From Gammaproteobacteria bacterium (lineage in GTDB: Bacteria; Pseudomonadota; Gammaproteobacteria; Nevskiales; Nevskiaceae): a DNA stretch of 64,000 nt. A program made the translations under genes and the position numbers. The stretch lies in assembly GCA_026398875.1 (NCBI GenBank), contig JAPLSB010000009.1, forward strand, positions 186,001 to 250,000, written 5' to 3'. The notes beneath the pieces were generated by a model. The model saw only the letters and a list, made by a program, of their open reading frames with translations, searched no databases and was not told where the DNA came from. Of the stretch, positions 47,313 through 56,326 are shown in pieces; position 1 is the stretch's first letter; the number at the start of each line of letters is the position of its first letter.

Positions 47313-47786
47313 ATGATCCATGTCGCGCTGTTCCAGCCGGAAATTCCACCGAATACCGGCAACGTGATTCGCCTGTGCGCCAACAGCGGCGCGCAGCTGC
47401 ACCTGATTCGGCCGCTCGGCTTCGATCTCGATGACAAGAAGCTGCGCCGCGCCGGACTCGACTATCACGAATACGCGCGGATGCAGGTGCACTCCAACCT
47501 CGATGCATTGCGCGCGGCGCTGCCCGAAGCCCGGATGTTCGCGTTCACCACCAAGGGCGCGACGCGCTTCGATCAGGTGGCCTGGCAGCCGGGCGATCTG
47601 CTGCTGTTCGGCCGCGAGACCTGCGGCCTGCCCGACGAGGTCATTGACGGCCTGCCGCCGGAACGCCGTGTCTATCTGCCGCAGCAACCGGGCATGCGCA
47701 GCCTGAACCTGTCGAATGCGGTGGCGGTCGCCGTCTACGAGGCCTGGCGACAGTCCGGTTATGCCGGCGCCCGGCCACCGGACTAA
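47313..47786 (+). CDS. trmL: tRNA (cytidine(34)-2'-O)-methyltransferase TrmL
   Basis: The 157-residue SPOUT-class enzyme begins MIHVALFQPEIPPNTGNVIRLCANSGAQLHLIRPLGF. It has the knot-forming SAM site in LLFGRETCGLPDEV and QPGMRSLNLSNAVAVAVYEAWRQ. It 2'-O-methylates the wobble C/U34 of leucine tRNAs. Length and both conserved regions are normal. It ends 20 bases before the stop of the convergent glycosyltransferase gene. Confidence 0.96.
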   Translation: MIHVALFQPEIPPNTGNVIRLCANSGAQLHLIRPLGFDLDDKKLRRAGLDYHEYARMQVHSNLDALRAALPEARMFAFTTKGATRFDQVAWQPGDLLLFGRETCGLPDEVIDGLPPERRVYLPQQPGMRSLNLSNAVAVAVYEAWRQSGYAGARPPD

Positions 47787-47806
47787 AACGGCACGGTGCG
47801 CCGCAG

Positions 47807-48793
47807 TCAGCGCGCCAGCAGCAGCCGCTGCAGGCGCCACAGCAGCGAGGCGCGATTGTCAGCCGGATCGGACAGATAGCCGATCAGCCCCGGCAGGCTG
47901 GCCTGCCAGCGTGCATGGCCGTCGGCAAGATCGCGGCGCGCCCGCTCGCGTATCGCGCGCAGGCCAGCGAAATCGAGCGGCCGCGGCGCGTCCGGGTCGT
48001 ACAGCCAGCCGTTGTCGCCATGGCGGATGTACTCGTTCATCGTGGCGCGATCGGGTGCGATCACCGCCTGCCCGAGCGCCATCGCATCGAGCACCGACAA
48101 GCCGATGCCTTCGAGCAGGCGCGGCGCCATGAAGGCATTGCAGCTGGCCAGCAGGCGCAGATAGGCGGGCCGGTCCAGCCATTCCGACACCCGCTCGATG
48201 CGGTATTCGGCGCACTCGGCGTCGGTCGGCAGCACCAGCGTTTCGCCGGGATCGGCCGCCGTGCGCAGCACGATCCGCGCGGGGCGATGGTCGCCCAGCA
48301 GCGCTTTCAGCGTCGGCCAGCCGGGTGCGCCACGGCGCATCCAGAAAAAGATCGACAGTGGTTCGTCGGCGATCGGCTGCGGGTCGTCGAGCGGCGCCGG
48401 CCAGTACTGCACGGCATGCGATGCCATTCCCGCGGCCGAGCAGTAGTCGTGCGCTTCGCGGCAGAAGCTGATCAGCCGCAGCCCGCTGGGCTTCAGCCGC
48501 CGCCACGGGCCCGGCAGCAGGCTGATGCCGTCGCGCATCGGCGCCCAGAACAGACGCCGGCAATGCAGGCGGCGCAGCACCGCACGTTTCGGCAGCGACT
48601 GCCAGAACAGCATCAGATCCGCACCGTGGCTGTTCAGCTGTGCTGCGCTGGGCGCCGTGCCGCCGGGCTGCCAGCTGTCATCCCAGACGGTGGTCAGCGC
48701 GAAGTGTTCGCGCAGCAGGTCGATGAAGAAGCGGCTGCTGCCGGTCTGCTGGTGGAAGCTGTGGCCGACGAACAGCAGCTTCGGCGCGCTCAC
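47807..48793 (-). CDS. Glycosyltransferase (GT4-like)
   Basis: A GTG start overlapping the upstream stop (GTGA) gives 328 residues. It has a GT-B shape: N-terminal LLFVGHSFHQQTGSSRFFIDLLREHF and a C-terminal nucleotide-sugar site in PRLLEGIGLSVLDAMALGQAVIAPDRATMNEYI, with the E-x(7)-E-type spacing weakened. Donor and acceptor are unknown. It is translationally coupled to the GT9 gene, so both probably act on the same surface glycan. Confidence 0.75.
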   Translation of the reverse strand: MSAPKLLFVGHSFHQQTGSSRFFIDLLREHFALTTVWDDSWQPGGTAPSAAQLNSHGADLMLFWQSLPKRAVLRRLHCRRLFWAPMRDGISLLPGPWRRLKPSGLRLISFCREAHDYCSAAGMASHAVQYWPAPLDDPQPIADEPLSIFFWMRRGAPGWPTLKALLGDHRPARIVLRTAADPGETLVLPTDAECAEYRIERVSEWLDRPAYLRLLASCNAFMAPRLLEGIGLSVLDAMALGQAVIAPDRATMNEYIRHGDNGWLYDPDAPRPLDFAGLRAIRERARRDLADGHARWQASLPGLIGYLSDPADNRASLLWRLQRLLLAR

Positions 48794-49854
48794 GACAGCG
48801 CCTCATCGACGGCGGCAATCACGCGCGCAGCCGGCAGTTCGTCGAGGCAGGCGGCGCGGCTTTCCTTGTGCCGGTCGCAGCCTTCGCGCGCGCAGGGCAC
48901 GCAGGACTGGATGCCCTGGACGATGCTGACCGTGCCACTGCGCTGCACTGGCGCGACACGCTGCCACGGTGATTCGCCAGCGACCGTGCGGCCGTTCGGC
49001 CACGGCCCCCAGATTTCCGGATTGGTCGGTCCGAACAGCGTCACCACCGGGACCCCGCAGGCGGCAGCGAGATGGGTGATCGAGGTGTCCGGGCCGACGA
49101 ACACGGCAGCGGACTTGATCAGGTTGGCCAGGTCGCCGAGCTTGAGCGTGCCGACCACATCGACCAGCGCGCCACCGCCTTTCGGCAGCAGCGCCAGCAG
49201 CGCATCGGCCAGCGCACGCTCGCTGGCCGCCGGCCCGCCGCTGATCACCACGCGCAGGCCGCGTTGCCACAGCGTGCTCACCAGCTCTGCCCAGTGCGTG
49301 ATCGGCCAGGCCTTGTAGCGGAACATCGGCGCCAGATGCAGCACGGCATAGGCGCCGGCTGCCGGATCGACGACCGGCGCGGCCTTGCCGCGCGGTGGCA
49401 CCACATCCGGATAGCGAGCGATGCCGAGCACATCGGCCAGCTTCAGCGCCTGCTCGACGGTGTGGCGATGCTCGGCATCGTTCTCGAACCAGTAGCGGCA
49501 CTGCCAGCGTTTCCAGCGTTCGGCCCAATCCTGCGCGCCGGGCACGATGCCGGCCCGGACCCGGCCAGCCAGGAACGCGATCAGCTGCGGCCGATCGTTG
49601 GCTTGGGTACTGATGGCAAGCTCGTAGCTGCGCCACGGGAACGGCAGCTTGCGGCTGCCGGCGGGCATGGTCAGGCAGTGATCGAGATCGGGATTGCCTT
49701 CGAGCATGCCCTCGGTGCCCTTGAACACCAGCGCGTCGATGCGTGCCTGCGGATAGGCGCGGCGCAGGCTGGCGATCAGCGGTGTGCACAGCAGCACGTC
49801 GCCAAGCCGGCGCATGCAGATGACCAGGATGCTGCGGGGTGCGGAGGTGGGCAT
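48790..49854 (-). CDS. Glycosyltransferase family 9 (heptosyltransferase-like)
   Basis: The 354-residue protein begins ILVICMRRLGDVLLCTPLIASLRRAYPQARIDALV. It has the donor-site block VFVGPDTSITHLAAACGVPVVTLFGPTNPEIWGPW and the C-terminal Cys-rich region SCVPCAREGCDRHKESRAACL, all typical of LPS inner-core heptosyltransferases (WaaC/F/Q type). It would transfer heptose, or a related sugar, at the cytoplasmic face of the inner membrane. It is first of a two-gene minus-strand unit. Confidence 0.88.
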   Translation of the reverse strand: MPTSAPRSILVICMRRLGDVLLCTPLIASLRRAYPQARIDALVFKGTEGMLEGNPDLDHCLTMPAGSRKLPFPWRSYELAISTQANDRPQLIAFLAGRVRAGIVPGAQDWAERWKRWQCRYWFENDAEHRHTVEQALKLADVLGIARYPDVVPPRGKAAPVVDPAAGAYAVLHLAPMFRYKAWPITHWAELVSTLWQRGLRVVISGGPAASERALADALLALLPKGGGALVDVVGTLKLGDLANLIKSAAVFVGPDTSITHLAAACGVPVVTLFGPTNPEIWGPWPNGRTVAGESPWQRVAPVQRSGTVSIVQGIQSCVPCAREGCDRHKESRAACLDELPAARVIAAVDEALS

Positions 49855-49984
49855 GCAGTCTTGAGGCAGTTCGCGGCGGCTTCGGCAATTACCGTACGAT
49901 AATTCGGGTGCGCGGGGACGACGGCCATGTCGATCACCGACCGCTTCCGGGGCTTGCGCCCGCGCTGTCCGTTCGCCGTCATCG

Positions 49985-50974
49985 ATGCTGCCCGAAGCCC
50001 TGAAGCCGCTGCTGCTGCCCCGTGGCGTGAGCCTGCCGGCGTGCGCGCCTGCGCGGCCCGCCAGCGTCCGCGATCCGCTGCCCCGGCTGACCGTCGTGAC
50101 CCCGTCGTACAACCAGGCGGCCTATCTGGAAACGACGATCCGTTCGGTGCTCAGCCAGGGCTATCCGGCACTCGAATACTTCGTGATCGATGGCGGCAGT
50201 TCTGACGCTAGCCGCAGCATCATCGAGCACTACGCGCCACGCTTGAGCGGCTGGGTGTCGGAGCGCGATCGCGGCCAGGTCGATGCCATCCTGAAAGGAC
50301 TCGATCGGGCGACTGGCGACTGGTTCATCTGGATCAACTCGGATGATGTGCTGGCGCCCGGCGCGCTGTGGAAGGTCGCCGCCGCGATCCAGTCTGGTGA
50401 GGTCGACCTCATCGGCGGCGTCACCCGGCAGTTCGACGAACACGGCAACCGCGGCAGCGTGGTCTGCCGGCAGCTTGATGTCCGTTCGCTGATCCTCGAG
50501 CAGCTGCCATCCGGCTGCCGCTGGCATCAGCCGGCGATCTGGATGCGTCGCGAGGCGATGATCGCCAGCGTCATCGACACCAGCAGCCATTTCCGTTTCG
50601 ACTACGAGCTGCTGATCCGCTACCTGCACCGCTTCCCGCGCGTGCGTTATCTCGATGACACGCTGGCCTACTTCCGCTTCCACAACGAATCGAAAACGGT
50701 CAGCACCGGGCCGCGCTTCCGCGACGAACACCTCGACGTGCTGGCGCGTCTGGCCCGTGATCCGGCGTTCGCCGACTACGCGGCCGATCTGTCGCTCGGC
50801 CATCGCGCCGTGGCCTGGCTGCAGCAGGTCGATGCGCTGCTGGCCGACCGCGCCCGGCCGCGCTTCCAGCGGCTGGCCGAGCTGCTGCGCGGTGCTCGTG
50901 CCGATCCGGATGCGCGCTGGACGCGCAACACGCGCCGCGCGGCGCGGCGCATCGCGCTGAAGGGCGGCCGTTGA
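49985..50974 (+). CDS. Glycosyltransferase family 2
   Basis: The 329-residue GT-A enzyme has the nucleotide-binding start LTVVTPSYNQAAYLETTIRSVLSQGYP, the acidic GTGDW-like site ATGDWFIWINSDDVLAPGALW (metal-binding D-D) and a helical C-terminal part. Such enzymes add sugars in LPS core, O-antigen or capsule assembly; the sugar is unknown. It leads the plus-strand unit and is divergent from the GT9 gene over a 130-base gap. Confidence 0.88.
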   Translation: MLPEALKPLLLPRGVSLPACAPARPASVRDPLPRLTVVTPSYNQAAYLETTIRSVLSQGYPALEYFVIDGGSSDASRSIIEHYAPRLSGWVSERDRGQVDAILKGLDRATGDWFIWINSDDVLAPGALWKVAAAIQSGEVDLIGGVTRQFDEHGNRGSVVCRQLDVRSLILEQLPSGCRWHQPAIWMRREAMIASVIDTSSHFRFDYELLIRYLHRFPRVRYLDDTLAYFRFHNESKTVSTGPRFRDEHLDVLARLARDPAFADYAADLSLGHRAVAWLQQVDALLADRARPRFQRLAELLRGARADPDARWTRNTRRAARRIALKGGR

Positions 50975-50987
50975 GCACGCCGCTGCC

Positions 50988-52037
50988 ATGAACGTCGCGC
51001 TGATTCACTACAACCTGAAGCGCGGCGGCGGCATGGAGTCCTACCTCGCCGATCTGGTGCGCGGCTTCCGTGCTGCCGGCGACACGGTCGACGTCTGGGC
51101 GCGCGAGGTCGATGCCGACTGGGCGCGCACGCTCGGTGCCAATGCCTACCGGCTGCTGCCGCTGCCATTGCCGCGCCGCTGGCGCAATCGCGTGTTCGCA
51201 TCGCGCATTGCCCGGCTGGAGCTGACCGAGCGCTATCCGCTGGTGATCTCGCTGGCGCGGACGCGCGGCCAGCACATCGCGATCAATGGCGGCGCGCACC
51301 CGGGCTTCTGCGCAGCGATGCAGCGTCCGGACTCCGCGCATGACCGCATCGAGACGCGGCTGGAGCGGGCGATGCTCGCCAGTTCGGAGACCGTGGTCGC
51401 GCATTCGCGGACGCTGGCGCTGCAGATCGGTCACTACTACCCGGAGGCAAGCGCGAAAACGCGGGTGATCTATCCGCCGGTCGATGGCCAGCGCTTCGCG
51501 CCGCGCGATGACCGGGCGAGGGCCGTTGCCCGGCAGGCGCTGGGCCTTGCGCCGTCCGACATCGTGTTCGTGTTCCCGTCGATGGATCACGATCGCAAGG
51601 GGCTGGCGCCGCTGCTCGACGCCTTTGCGCAGCTTGATGAACCGCGCGCCCGGCTGCTGGTCGCCGGCCGCGCGGCTCGCAAGCTGCTGCCGCCGCGCGT
51701 GGCGCCGCTCGGCTACGTCAACGACATGCCGGCGCTGTACGCCGCTGCCGACTGGACCGTGCTGCCGTCGCGCTACGAGCCGTTCGGGCTGGTGATCGCC
51801 GAATCGCTGGCTTGCGGCACGCCGGCGATCATCAGTGCCGACGCCGGCGTTGCCGAACTGATGGGGCCGGACGATGCCATCACGCTGCCCGAGATCACCG
51901 CCGCCGCGATCCTGACGGCGCTGAAGGCCGCGTGCGCGGCCCCGCATCGCGTGCCGGCCGGCTTCATCAGCCGCCATGGCCTGAGCCTGGCCGACCACAT
52001 CAATGCCCTGAAGCGCTGCCGCGACACTTCCCGATGA
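50988..52037 (+). CDS. Glycosyltransferase family 4
   Basis: The 349-residue GT-B enzyme begins MNVALIHYNLKRGGGMESYLADLVRGFRAAGDTVDVW. It has the donor site in SRYEPFGLVIAESLACGTPAIISADAGVAELM, the E-x(7)-E motif of GT4 retaining transferases. The layout resembles WaaG-like glucosyltransferases of the LPS core. The gene starts 13 bases after the GT2 gene and overlaps the next gene by 4 bases. Confidence 0.9.
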   Translation: MNVALIHYNLKRGGGMESYLADLVRGFRAAGDTVDVWAREVDADWARTLGANAYRLLPLPLPRRWRNRVFASRIARLELTERYPLVISLARTRGQHIAINGGAHPGFCAAMQRPDSAHDRIETRLERAMLASSETVVAHSRTLALQIGHYYPEASAKTRVIYPPVDGQRFAPRDDRARAVARQALGLAPSDIVFVFPSMDHDRKGLAPLLDAFAQLDEPRARLLVAGRAARKLLPPRVAPLGYVNDMPALYAAADWTVLPSRYEPFGLVIAESLACGTPAIISADAGVAELMGPDDAITLPEITAAAILTALKAACAAPHRVPAGFISRHGLSLADHINALKRCRDTSR

Positions 52038-53056
52038 GCCACGACCGCAACATCAAGGCCGCGCTCGGCGCTGCCCGCCGCGTATTGGTGATCGACCTCG
52101 GCGGCCTTGGCGATCACATTCACAGCCTGCCCGCCCTGTGGCTGATCCGGCACAACGCGCCGCAAGCCGAACTGTGCGTGGTCGGCAATTCCGGACTCTA
52201 CGGCGCTCTGACGCCGTGGATCGACCGGCCGATCGTCTACCGCAAGGCCGGGCTCAAGGCCGATCTGGCGTTCATCGGCCAGCTGCGCCGGCTTAAAGCC
52301 GATGTCGCGATCGTCATCACCAGCAGCAACCATGCGGTGTCGTTCGGCGGCCTCAGTGGTGCGGCGCTGCGCATTGCCCGCAAGGCCGACGAGAACAAGC
52401 GCTGGTCGTGGCAGCCATGGCTGCTCGATGTCGTTGCCGAGCACCCGTTCCACGAGATTCCGATGTACCGGCAGCGCTGGAACGCGTTCCGCGCGCTTGG
52501 GCTCGATGGCGAGCAGCCGGAGTTTCATGTCGCGATCGACGCCAGCCTGCGCCGCAAGGCCGGCATTCGGGAGGCCGACGAAGGCCGGTATCTGCACCTG
52601 AGCCCGAGCGCCACCGATGACCGCCGCGATCTGCCCATCGACCAGATGATCGCGCTGTGGAACCAGCTTCGCGCACGCTTTCCGGACCGGCCGTTCGTGG
52701 CCAGCGGTCACGGCACTGATCGCGGGCGAGCGAAGCTGGCGGCGATCCTTGCCGGCATCGGCTTCACGCCGGAATACGTGTTCGACGGCACGCTCGACGT
52801 GCACGGCTTCATGTCCGTGGTGCAGGGTGCGGCCCTCCATGTCGGCCCGGATTCCGGTGGCCTGCACGTGGCGCGAGTCGCGGCGACGCCGTCGGTGTCG
52901 TGGTTCCGGCCCAACCATCATCTGAAAAACTGGTTCCCGGACGACCCCGAGCAGCACCGCGCGTTCGTCGCGCCGGAATCGCGCGATGACGGTCTGCACG
53001 GCTTCGACCTGCAGGTGTTCGTCGCTGCCGCGGCCGAGATGCTCGAAGGCACGTGA
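52034..53056 (+). CDS. Glycosyltransferase family 9-like protein
   Basis: The 340-residue protein has the GT9 N-terminal pattern VLVIDLGGLGDHIHSLPALWLIRHNAPQAELCVVG and the donor region QGAALHVGPDSGGLHVARVAATPSVSWFRPNHH. It differs from classical heptosyltransferases in lacking the C-terminal Cys-rich block, so its sugar may differ. It overlaps the preceding GT4 stop (ATGA), strong evidence for a coupled operon. Confidence 0.85.
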   Translation: MSHDRNIKAALGAARRVLVIDLGGLGDHIHSLPALWLIRHNAPQAELCVVGNSGLYGALTPWIDRPIVYRKAGLKADLAFIGQLRRLKADVAIVITSSNHAVSFGGLSGAALRIARKADENKRWSWQPWLLDVVAEHPFHEIPMYRQRWNAFRALGLDGEQPEFHVAIDASLRRKAGIREADEGRYLHLSPSATDDRRDLPIDQMIALWNQLRARFPDRPFVASGHGTDRGRAKLAAILAGIGFTPEYVFDGTLDVHGFMSVVQGAALHVGPDSGGLHVARVAATPSVSWFRPNHHLKNWFPDDPEQHRAFVAPESRDDGLHGFDLQVFVAAAAEMLEGT

Positions 53057-54093
53057 TGCGCGAACGCTTCGTGCTGTTCGTGCCGCAGCATCAGGGCGGC
53101 GGTACCGGCGAGTTCTACCGGCTGCTGGCGGTCGCCGAAGCGCTGCAGGCGCGCGATGCCACGGTGCGCATCCTGTTCCTGATGCCACAGGGCTGTCCGC
53201 TACGCGCGCGGCTGCCGTTCGCATTCGTTGAAAGCGATCTGCCTGATGGCGAGCGCGCCCGCTTCCATGCGCGCGAGATCGCGCGGCTCAAGCCGCCAAT
53301 CGTGGTGTTCGACAAGACCTGCCGTGGCTCGCTGCTGCGCCACTGCCGCCAGCATCGGGTGCATGCGATCTGCATTTCCGACGAGCCGGGTACCTTGGCC
53401 AAGGCGCTGCGCGTCGACTGGCTCTGGCAGTTGCCGGAGCACTGGCACCAGCGCTACCTGCTCGATCGCCCGGCGTTCAGCAGTGGCCAGCGCTTGAAGG
53501 CCGCGATCGGCAGCACTCGGCATCTGCTGTTCGATGTCTGCCACGCCGAAGCGGCCGCCGAGGACAGTGCGGCGTCGACGGCCACGCCGTACCTGCTGTT
53601 CGTACCCGGCGGTGGCGGCTACGCCATCGACGGCCGACCGGCGCCGGCGGTCTTTGCCGACGCGGCCGACGCCGTCGCACGCGCGTCCGGCACGCGGGTG
53701 CTGATCATCGGCGGCGAGCGGCCGTCAGCGGATTCGCCCGTGGAAGTGCTGTCGGCGCAGCCGCAGGCCGTGCTGATGCGGCTGGTGCAGCGCGCGACCG
53801 TGCTGGTGACCGGCGGCGGGCATCTGCTGCACCAGGCAATGAGCCTCGGCGTGCCGACCGTCACGCTGCCGCTGGGCGGCTCCGATCAGCTTGCCCGCAT
53901 CCATCGCTATGCCGAATGCGGCTGGACGCTGGAAGTGCCGCCCGTGCCATCCGCCATCGCGCCCGCTGCGCAGGCCTTGCTCGCTGACGCGGATCAGCGC
54001 CGGCAGATGCGCGAGCGGCTGGCGGTGCTGGGGCTGCGCAATGGCTTGCCGCTGATGGTGGAGGCGCTGCTGCAACGCCTAGGATCAGCGTGA
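53056..54093 (+). CDS. Glycosyltransferase-like protein (GT28/PseG-like C-terminus)
   Basis: The junction reads GTGATG: the ATG at 53056 shares one base with the previous stop, and a GTG at 53053 is the alternative. The 345-residue protein has an N-terminal FVPQHQGGGTGEFYRLLAVAEAL and a C-terminal VTGGGHLLHQAMSLGVPTVTLPLGGSDQLARI, similar to the GT28/MurG/PseG UDP-sugar-binding fold. No close assignment is possible. It ends inside the 3' end of the convergent DUF5615 gene (9-base overlap). Confidence 0.7.
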   Translation: MRERFVLFVPQHQGGGTGEFYRLLAVAEALQARDATVRILFLMPQGCPLRARLPFAFVESDLPDGERARFHAREIARLKPPIVVFDKTCRGSLLRHCRQHRVHAICISDEPGTLAKALRVDWLWQLPEHWHQRYLLDRPAFSSGQRLKAAIGSTRHLLFDVCHAEAAAEDSAASTATPYLLFVPGGGGYAIDGRPAPAVFADAADAVARASGTRVLIIGGERPSADSPVEVLSAQPQAVLMRLVQRATVLVTGGGHLLHQAMSLGVPTVTLPLGGSDQLARIHRYAECGWTLEVPPVPSAIAPAAQALLADADQRRQMRERLAVLGLRNGLPLMVEALLQRLGSA

Positions 54094-54429
54094 CGATCCC
54101 GATCCTTCGTCCGCAGCGACCATGATCACGGTTGCTGTCCTGAGTTTGTCGAGTTCGGCTGACAAGGCGGGCACGAGAGGTCTCAGGCTGGCGAGGTCGT
54201 TTCCAGCGGCGGCAAGTACCAGAATCATCAGTGGGACTGAGGCAGTGTGCTGCTGGAACTGCAAGTTTCTGTCGACGGTGACGAAGGCATCGAACTGTTG
54301 CGATGCAAGTGCCAGTAGTCGCCCGTTCTTGACGCCACTCCAGCCCATTTCGAGCACGGTGCGGACGTCATGGCCGCTTAGTTCACGGGCGAACCGCCGC
54401 GGTACGCATTCATCAAGCAGCACGCGCAT
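54085..54429 (-). CDS. DUF5615 PIN-like toxin-type protein
   Basis: The 114-residue protein begins MRVLLDECVPRRFARELSGHDVRTVLEMGWSGVKNG and continues FDAFVTVDRNLQFQQ, the DUF5615 signature. The acidic residues D6/E7 and the D in TVDRNL resemble a reduced PIN nuclease site. Together with the upstream DUF433 gene it forms a predicted toxin-antitoxin pair; nuclease activity has not been shown for most members. It overlaps the DUF433 gene by 17 bases and the glycosyltransferase gene by 9. Confidence 0.85.
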   Translation of the reverse strand: MRVLLDECVPRRFARELSGHDVRTVLEMGWSGVKNGRLLALASQQFDAFVTVDRNLQFQQHTASVPLMILVLAAAGNDLASLRPLVPALSAELDKLRTATVIMVAADEGSGSSR

Positions 54430-54628
54430 GGGCGACGGCCAGATCGCCGGCCTCGCGCAATGCCGACACTGCCAGTTCCCGCGTCACGCTGGGAAAGTCC
54501 TCGAGAAACTCGTCGAGGCTGGCACCGTTGCCGAGATGCTCGAGCAGCGTCCTGAAAGGCACACGCGTTCCTGTGAATACCGCCGCGCCACCCATGATTT
54601 CCGGATCGCTGGAGATTGCCGATTTCAT
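54413..54628 (-). CDS. DUF433 antitoxin-type protein
   Basis: The 71-residue protein contains ISSDPEIMGGAAVFTGTRVPFRTLLEHLGNGASLDEFLEDFPSVT, the DUF433 winged-helix signature (P-x-x-x-G-x-P-x-x-x-G-T-R-V/I). These proteins bind DNA and accompany PIN-like DUF5615 proteins as likely antitoxins. It is first in the pair and overlaps it by 17 bases. No strong ribosome site precedes the ATG. About 70 bases separate it from the end of gpsA, which is upstream on the same strand. Confidence 0.88.
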   Translation of the reverse strand: MKSAISSDPEIMGGAAVFTGTRVPFRTLLEHLGNGASLDEFLEDFPSVTRELAVSALREAGDLAVAHARAA

Positions 54629-54698
54629 CGTCGTCTACCGGTGTTGCCCATCAAGATCGTACGCTCGGGGGTAGCGGGGCGTCGAACGACGAGCGCCG

Positions 54699-55706
54699 TC
54701 AACCCAGCTCGGCGCGCTGTGGCCGCTCGGCGAGCCGCTTCACCGCTTCGATCGGCGAGATGGTGCCGGCAATCACCGCGCCGGCCATTTCGTGCAACGG
54801 CATTTCTACCCCGAGTCGTGCCGCGAGGCGCAACACTTCCGGCGCTGCGCGAACGCCTTCGACCACGCCGTTGATCGCAGCCTTGGCCTGCTCGGGGCTG
54901 GCGCCCTCGCCGAGCTGCAGTCCGTAGCGGCGGTTGCGCGACTGGTTGTCGGTGCAGGTCAGCACCAGATCGCCGAGGCCGGCGAGCCCCATCAGCGTGC
55001 CGGGCTCCGCACCCAGTGCGGTTGCCAGCCGGGTGATCTCGTTGAGGCCGCGGGTGATCATCGCCGCGCGAGTGTTGGCACCGAGGCCGAGGCCATCGGC
55101 GATGCCGACGGCAATTGCCAGCACGTTCTTGGCCGCGCCGCCGATCTCGACCCCGACCAGATCGCTGGACGTGTAGGCGCGGAAACCGTCGCCGTGGAAG
55201 CGCAGCGCCATCCGTTCGGCAAAACCCGGATCGTTGGCGGCCACCGTTACCGAGGTCGGCAGACCCAGGCCCAGTTCCTTCGCGAAGGTCGGGCCGGAAA
55301 TCACCGCGATCAGCCGGTCGGCGCCGAGGACGTCCCCGATCACTTCATGGGCCAGGCGACCGGTGCCGGGTTCCAGCCCCTTGGCTGCGCAGGCAATGCC
55401 CTGATCAGCGCGCAGCAGCGGCGCCAGCCGTTCGCAGGTTTCGCGCAAGGTCGGGCTCGGCGTGGAAATCACGATGTCGCCCGATTCACGCACGGCGTGG
55501 GCGAGATCGCTGGTCGCGACCAGCTTGGCTGGCAGCGCGATGCCCTTGAGATAGCGGACGTTCTCGCGACTTTCGTCGATCGTCGCCATCGTCGTCGCGT
55601 CGCGGCCCCAGAGGAAGCCTGGCGCGCCGCGCCGGGTCAGCTGGATTGCCAGCGCCGTGCCGAAGGCGCCAGCGCCGAGGACCGTGATCGGCATCGGTTC
55701 AGTCAT
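54699..55706 (-). CDS. gpsA: Glycerol-3-phosphate dehydrogenase [NAD(P)+] GpsA
   Basis: The ATG at 55706 is chosen because AGGG lies a suitable distance before it (an ATG two codons earlier abuts that site), giving 335 residues. It has the Rossmann loop LGAGAFGTALA, the substrate block SGPTFAKELG and the catalytic Lys in VEIGGAAKNVLAIAVG. It makes sn-glycerol 3-phosphate for phospholipids in the cytoplasm. It follows secB with a 48-base gap, in the same order as enterics. Confidence 0.96.
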   Translation of the reverse strand: MTEPMPITVLGAGAFGTALAIQLTRRGAPGFLWGRDATTMATIDESRENVRYLKGIALPAKLVATSDLAHAVRESGDIVISTPSPTLRETCERLAPLLRADQGIACAAKGLEPGTGRLAHEVIGDVLGADRLIAVISGPTFAKELGLGLPTSVTVAANDPGFAERMALRFHGDGFRAYTSSDLVGVEIGGAAKNVLAIAVGIADGLGLGANTRAAMITRGLNEITRLATALGAEPGTLMGLAGLGDLVLTCTDNQSRNRRYGLQLGEGASPEQAKAAINGVVEGVRAAPEVLRLAARLGVEMPLHEMAGAVIAGTISPIEAVKRLAERPQRAELG

Positions 55707-55754
55707 GACCATCCCTGTCCGCGCGGCGTGCGATCCGGTCCGCGACCGACCGTC

Positions 55755-56276
55755 TTACTGGACCGTGGTCGGTGCCGGCTGGGCGATGTCGTTGCCCTGC
55801 GGCTGGCCGTGCTGTGCCAGATGCTGGGCGTACAGCGCGTCGAAGTTGATCGGCTGCAGCATCACTGGCGGATAGCCGGTGCGGCCGATCAGGTTGGCGA
55901 TCGCTTCGCGGGCAAACGGCAGGATCACGCTCGGGCAGTACGCGGCCAGTACGTGCTGCAGTTCGGCGTTGTTCTCGAAGTTGGCCATCTGGAAGATGCC
56001 GGCTTGGTGCACCTCGGCGAGGAACGCGACTTCGTCGTTGATCTTCGCGGTGACCGTCACCTGCAGGGTCACCTGGAACACGCCGCTGGCCAGCATGTCG
56101 ATGCCGGTGCCGACCTGCACGTCGATGGCTGGCGTGGCTTCGACGGTCAGGATGCGCGGTGCATTCGGCATTTCCAGCGAGGCGTCCTTCAGAAACAGGC
56201 GCTGCAGGAAGACCTGGCGGGCGGGGGCGCCTTCGACGGTCGGGGCGGACGGCGGAACGGGATTCGGAGTGCTCAT
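55755..56276 (-). CDS. secB: Protein-export chaperone SecB
   Basis: The 173-residue protein has the SecB core from RQVFLQRLFLKDASLEMPNAP through VHQAGIFQMANFENNAELQHVLAAYCPSVILPFARE and GYPPVMLQPINFDALY. The tetrameric cytoplasmic chaperone keeps preproteins unfolded for SecA. It lies 50 bases after grxC and before gpsA. Confidence 0.97.
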   Translation of the reverse strand: MSTPNPVPPSAPTVEGAPARQVFLQRLFLKDASLEMPNAPRILTVEATPAIDVQVGTGIDMLASGVFQVTLQVTVTAKINDEVAFLAEVHQAGIFQMANFENNAELQHVLAAYCPSVILPFAREAIANLIGRTGYPPVMLQPINFDALYAQHLAQHGQPQGNDIAQPAPTTVQ

Positions 56277-56326
56277 GATCGGATCAGGTACAGGGAGTGG
56301 CGTTGGGAAACAGCGCGGCCGGGAAT

